Part shown: in pieces, positions 31,927-33,151 of the stretch | Position numbering within the stretch: position 1 is the first letter of the stretch | How the letters are laid out: every line of letters begins with the position of its first letter | Assembly (NCBI GenBank): GCA_905234395.1 | Contig: CAJOHG010000028.1 | Location: 1 to 33,151, forward strand | Direction: 5' to 3' | Source: an uncultured Selenomonadaceae bacterium | Lineage (GTDB): Bacteria > Bacillota > Negativicutes > Selenomonadales > Selenomonadaceae | Length of the DNA stretch: 33,151 bases | Notes under the pieces: model-generated | What the model was told of the DNA's origin: nothing | The model's database searches: none | Seen by the model: only the letters and a program-made list of their open reading frames with translations | Position numbers and translations under genes: made by a program

Positions 31927-33151
31927 TTATCGCAGTCTAACACAAGAGTTTTTTTGCGTCAAGCATTTCACGCGCTCTGCATTCTCAACGCGAACTTCAC
32001 CGACATTCAACGCCGTCTCCGACAAAGATTTTTTGAGCTGCTTGACGTAAATGTTGCTGAATTCCTGCGCGACATCACGACGCGAAAAATAAAATCGCAT
32101 GTCAAGTTGAGTTTCGTCGTAAATTCTGAAAACCAATTCCGCCGCGCCAATGTGATCGGTCAACACGCAAATTCGGAGCCACGTTTCTTTTTTATCCTTG
32201 CCGGCAGCCTCGTCGCGCGAAGTTTCGTCGTAGACGTTGAGATAAGTCGGATAGCTTGTCTCTCTGTCGCCCATGTAAAGCGGCATCATCATTTGGAATG
32301 AGCGTTGATTTTGCACGGTGACATTTTCCGAGCTCATTGCGTGGCGCATTGAAGTCGCGAAGTCGGCAACGTCTTTTCCTGCACGTTTAAAAGCACGAGC
32401 ATTCATCTTCGACGTAATGTTTGCCATATCGCACAGCTGCATGAAAGCCCACAGTCGCGGCAAGTCGGGCAGATTTTGTTGAACGGCGGCTTGCTGAACA
32501 GTCAATGGGACGTTTTGTTGACACAGGCGCAATAAATTTTGCAGGTGACGCGCTTCGGCTTCGGGCATCATTGTTTGCGTATTGTTGACGAAATTTTGGA
32601 GCATTGTAGATTCGCGCGGCGTGATGTCGGTGTTGCGCATGAGGAATTGCGCCAAACTTTTCATGACGTCGGTTGTCTGCGGCGTGTTCTGCAACGGCTG
32701 CTTGAGGAGCGTGGTTTTGGCGATGTCCATTTGCTCGCGCATTTCCTGTTGTCGCATGATGAAGTCGCCGCTGACGTTCTTTGGCGTCGGAATATTTGTT
32801 CGCATCGATTGAGCCTGTTGAGCTTGAGTTGACGGCTGACCTTGAGTTGACGGCTGACCTTGAGTTGACGGCTGACCTTGAGTTTGCGGTTGACCTTGCA
32901 TTGACGGTTGAGCTTGAGTTGACGGTTGACCTTGAGCTTGCGGTTGAGCCTGAGCTTGCGGTTGAGCTTGAGCTTGCGGTTGAGCTTGAGCTTGCGGTTG
33001 AGCCTGAGCTTGCGGTTGAGCTTGAGCTTGTGGTTGACCTTGCGTTGACGGTTGACCTTGAGTTTGCGGTTGACCTTGCATTGACGGTTGAGCTTGAGTT
33101 GACGGTTGACCTTGAGCTTGCGGTTGAGCCTGAGCTTGCGGTTGAGCTTGA
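31927..33151 (-). CDS. FliK-like protein with long Gln-Pro repeat region (5' end outside the window)
   Basis: At least 407 residues are visible. The upstream part is low-complexity, with six-residue units of the type QAQPQA and QGQPST. The C-terminal about 290 residues are structured. A helical segment ([20 protein letters not shown]) is followed by a domain with [21 protein letters not shown] and [14 protein letters not shown], reminiscent of the C-terminal domain of flagellar hook-length control protein FliK. The resemblance is weak and the assignment tentative. The frame is open to base 33151. Its stop lies 80 bases before the rpsO start. Confidence 0.65.
   Translation of the reverse strand, partial: QAQPQAQAQPQAQGQPSTQAQPSMQGQPQTQGQPSTQGQPQAQAQPQAQAQPQAQAQPQAQAQPQAQAQPQAQGQPSTQAQPSMQGQPQTQGQPSTQGQPSTQGQPSTQAQQAQSMRTNIPTPKNVSGDFIMRQQEMREQMDIAKTTLLKQPLQNTPQTTDVMKSLAQFLMRNTDITPRESTMLQNFVNNTQTMMPEAEARHLQNLLRLCQQNVPLTVQQAAVQQNLPDLPRLWAFMQLCDMANITSKMNARAFKRAGKDVADFATSMRHAMSSENVTVQNQRSFQMMMPLYMGDRETSYPTYLNVYDETSRDEAAGKDKKETWLRICVLTDHIGAAELVFRIYDETQLDMRFYFSRRDVAQEFSNIYVKQLKKSLSETALNVGEVRVENAERVKCLTQKNSCVRLR
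31934..31962 (-). promoter_or_regulatory. promoter of rpsO, inside the end of the upstream gene
   Basis: On the minus strand TTGACG (31957-31962) and TAGACT (31934-31939) are spaced by 17 bases. It overlaps the last codons of the FliK-like gene. Confidence 0.65.
32820..33151 (-). repeat. 18-bp coding tandem repeats with a 180-bp higher-order period
   Basis: About 18 units of 18 bp encode Q-x-Q-P-x-x. The sequence from 32879 to about 32971 recurs exactly at 33059-33151, 180 bp (ten units) apart, so the array expanded partly by duplicating a ten-unit block. Confidence 0.9.

Noticed and set aside
32820..33151. Regularly spaced repeats that could suggest a CRISPR array
   Set aside because: The units are 18 bp, contiguous and in frame with no unique spacers; they encode Gln-Pro repeats in a protein.

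Overview
The window looks like chromosomal DNA of an anaerobic bacterium, most likely a member of the Negativicutes (Selenomonadales). The evidence is indirect: a flavodiiron protein, an NrdG-type activase, an NadE whose sequence style I recall from Selenomonadaceae, a SpoVB-like flippase and YitT, sigma70-type promoters with 17-bp spacers, and a strong habit of A3-5T3-6 tracts inside genes. No rRNA is present; there is one tRNA-Ser(GGA).

Region 1 (1-3030) is mobile-element debris. It holds the 5' end of one IS5-family element, a deleted IS5-family element with intact ends (158-684), a frameshifted tyrosine integrase remnant, and two inverted deletion derivatives of one IS5-type element (1338-1633 and 2635-3030) that flank an AAA+ ATPase gene. 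Region 2 (3030-11373) is defence-rich: a DUF262/DUF1524 GmrSD-type nuclease, an FprA flavodiiron protein, and a type III restriction-modification pair (mod, res). Between mod and res, on the opposite strand, lie three tandem small coiled-coil/membrane genes with their own strong promoter.

Region 3 (11400-15364) is mostly housekeeping on the minus strand: greA, an unlisted 54-codon gene and purD in a tightly coupled operon, then an MBL-fold hydrolase and a YitT transporter. Region 4 (15400-17104) holds a decayed IS605-type tnpB and tRNA-Ser. Region 5 (17277-22216) holds a secreted protein, a YbaK-type deacylase, a lipid kinase, a small zinc-ribbon protein, a SpoVB-like flippase and a GalT/HIT-like protein preceded by a 21-codon leader ORF.

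Region 6 (22217-25638) carries a compound hairpin repeat, serC, nadE, and between them what reads as an unannotated type I toxin-antitoxin locus of the par/Fst type. It has a 31-residue membrane peptide, a convergent antisense RNA promoter, a shared terminator, and two direct repeats that let the antisense RNA pair on both sides of the toxin ribosome-binding site. This is the most interesting object in the window. Region 7 (25610-33151) carries nrdG, two membrane-protein genes, a UbiD-family decarboxylase, an RND efflux pump pseudogene, a hypothetical gene, rpsO with its own promoter, and the 3' part of a FliK-like gene with long Gln-Pro repeats that runs off the window.
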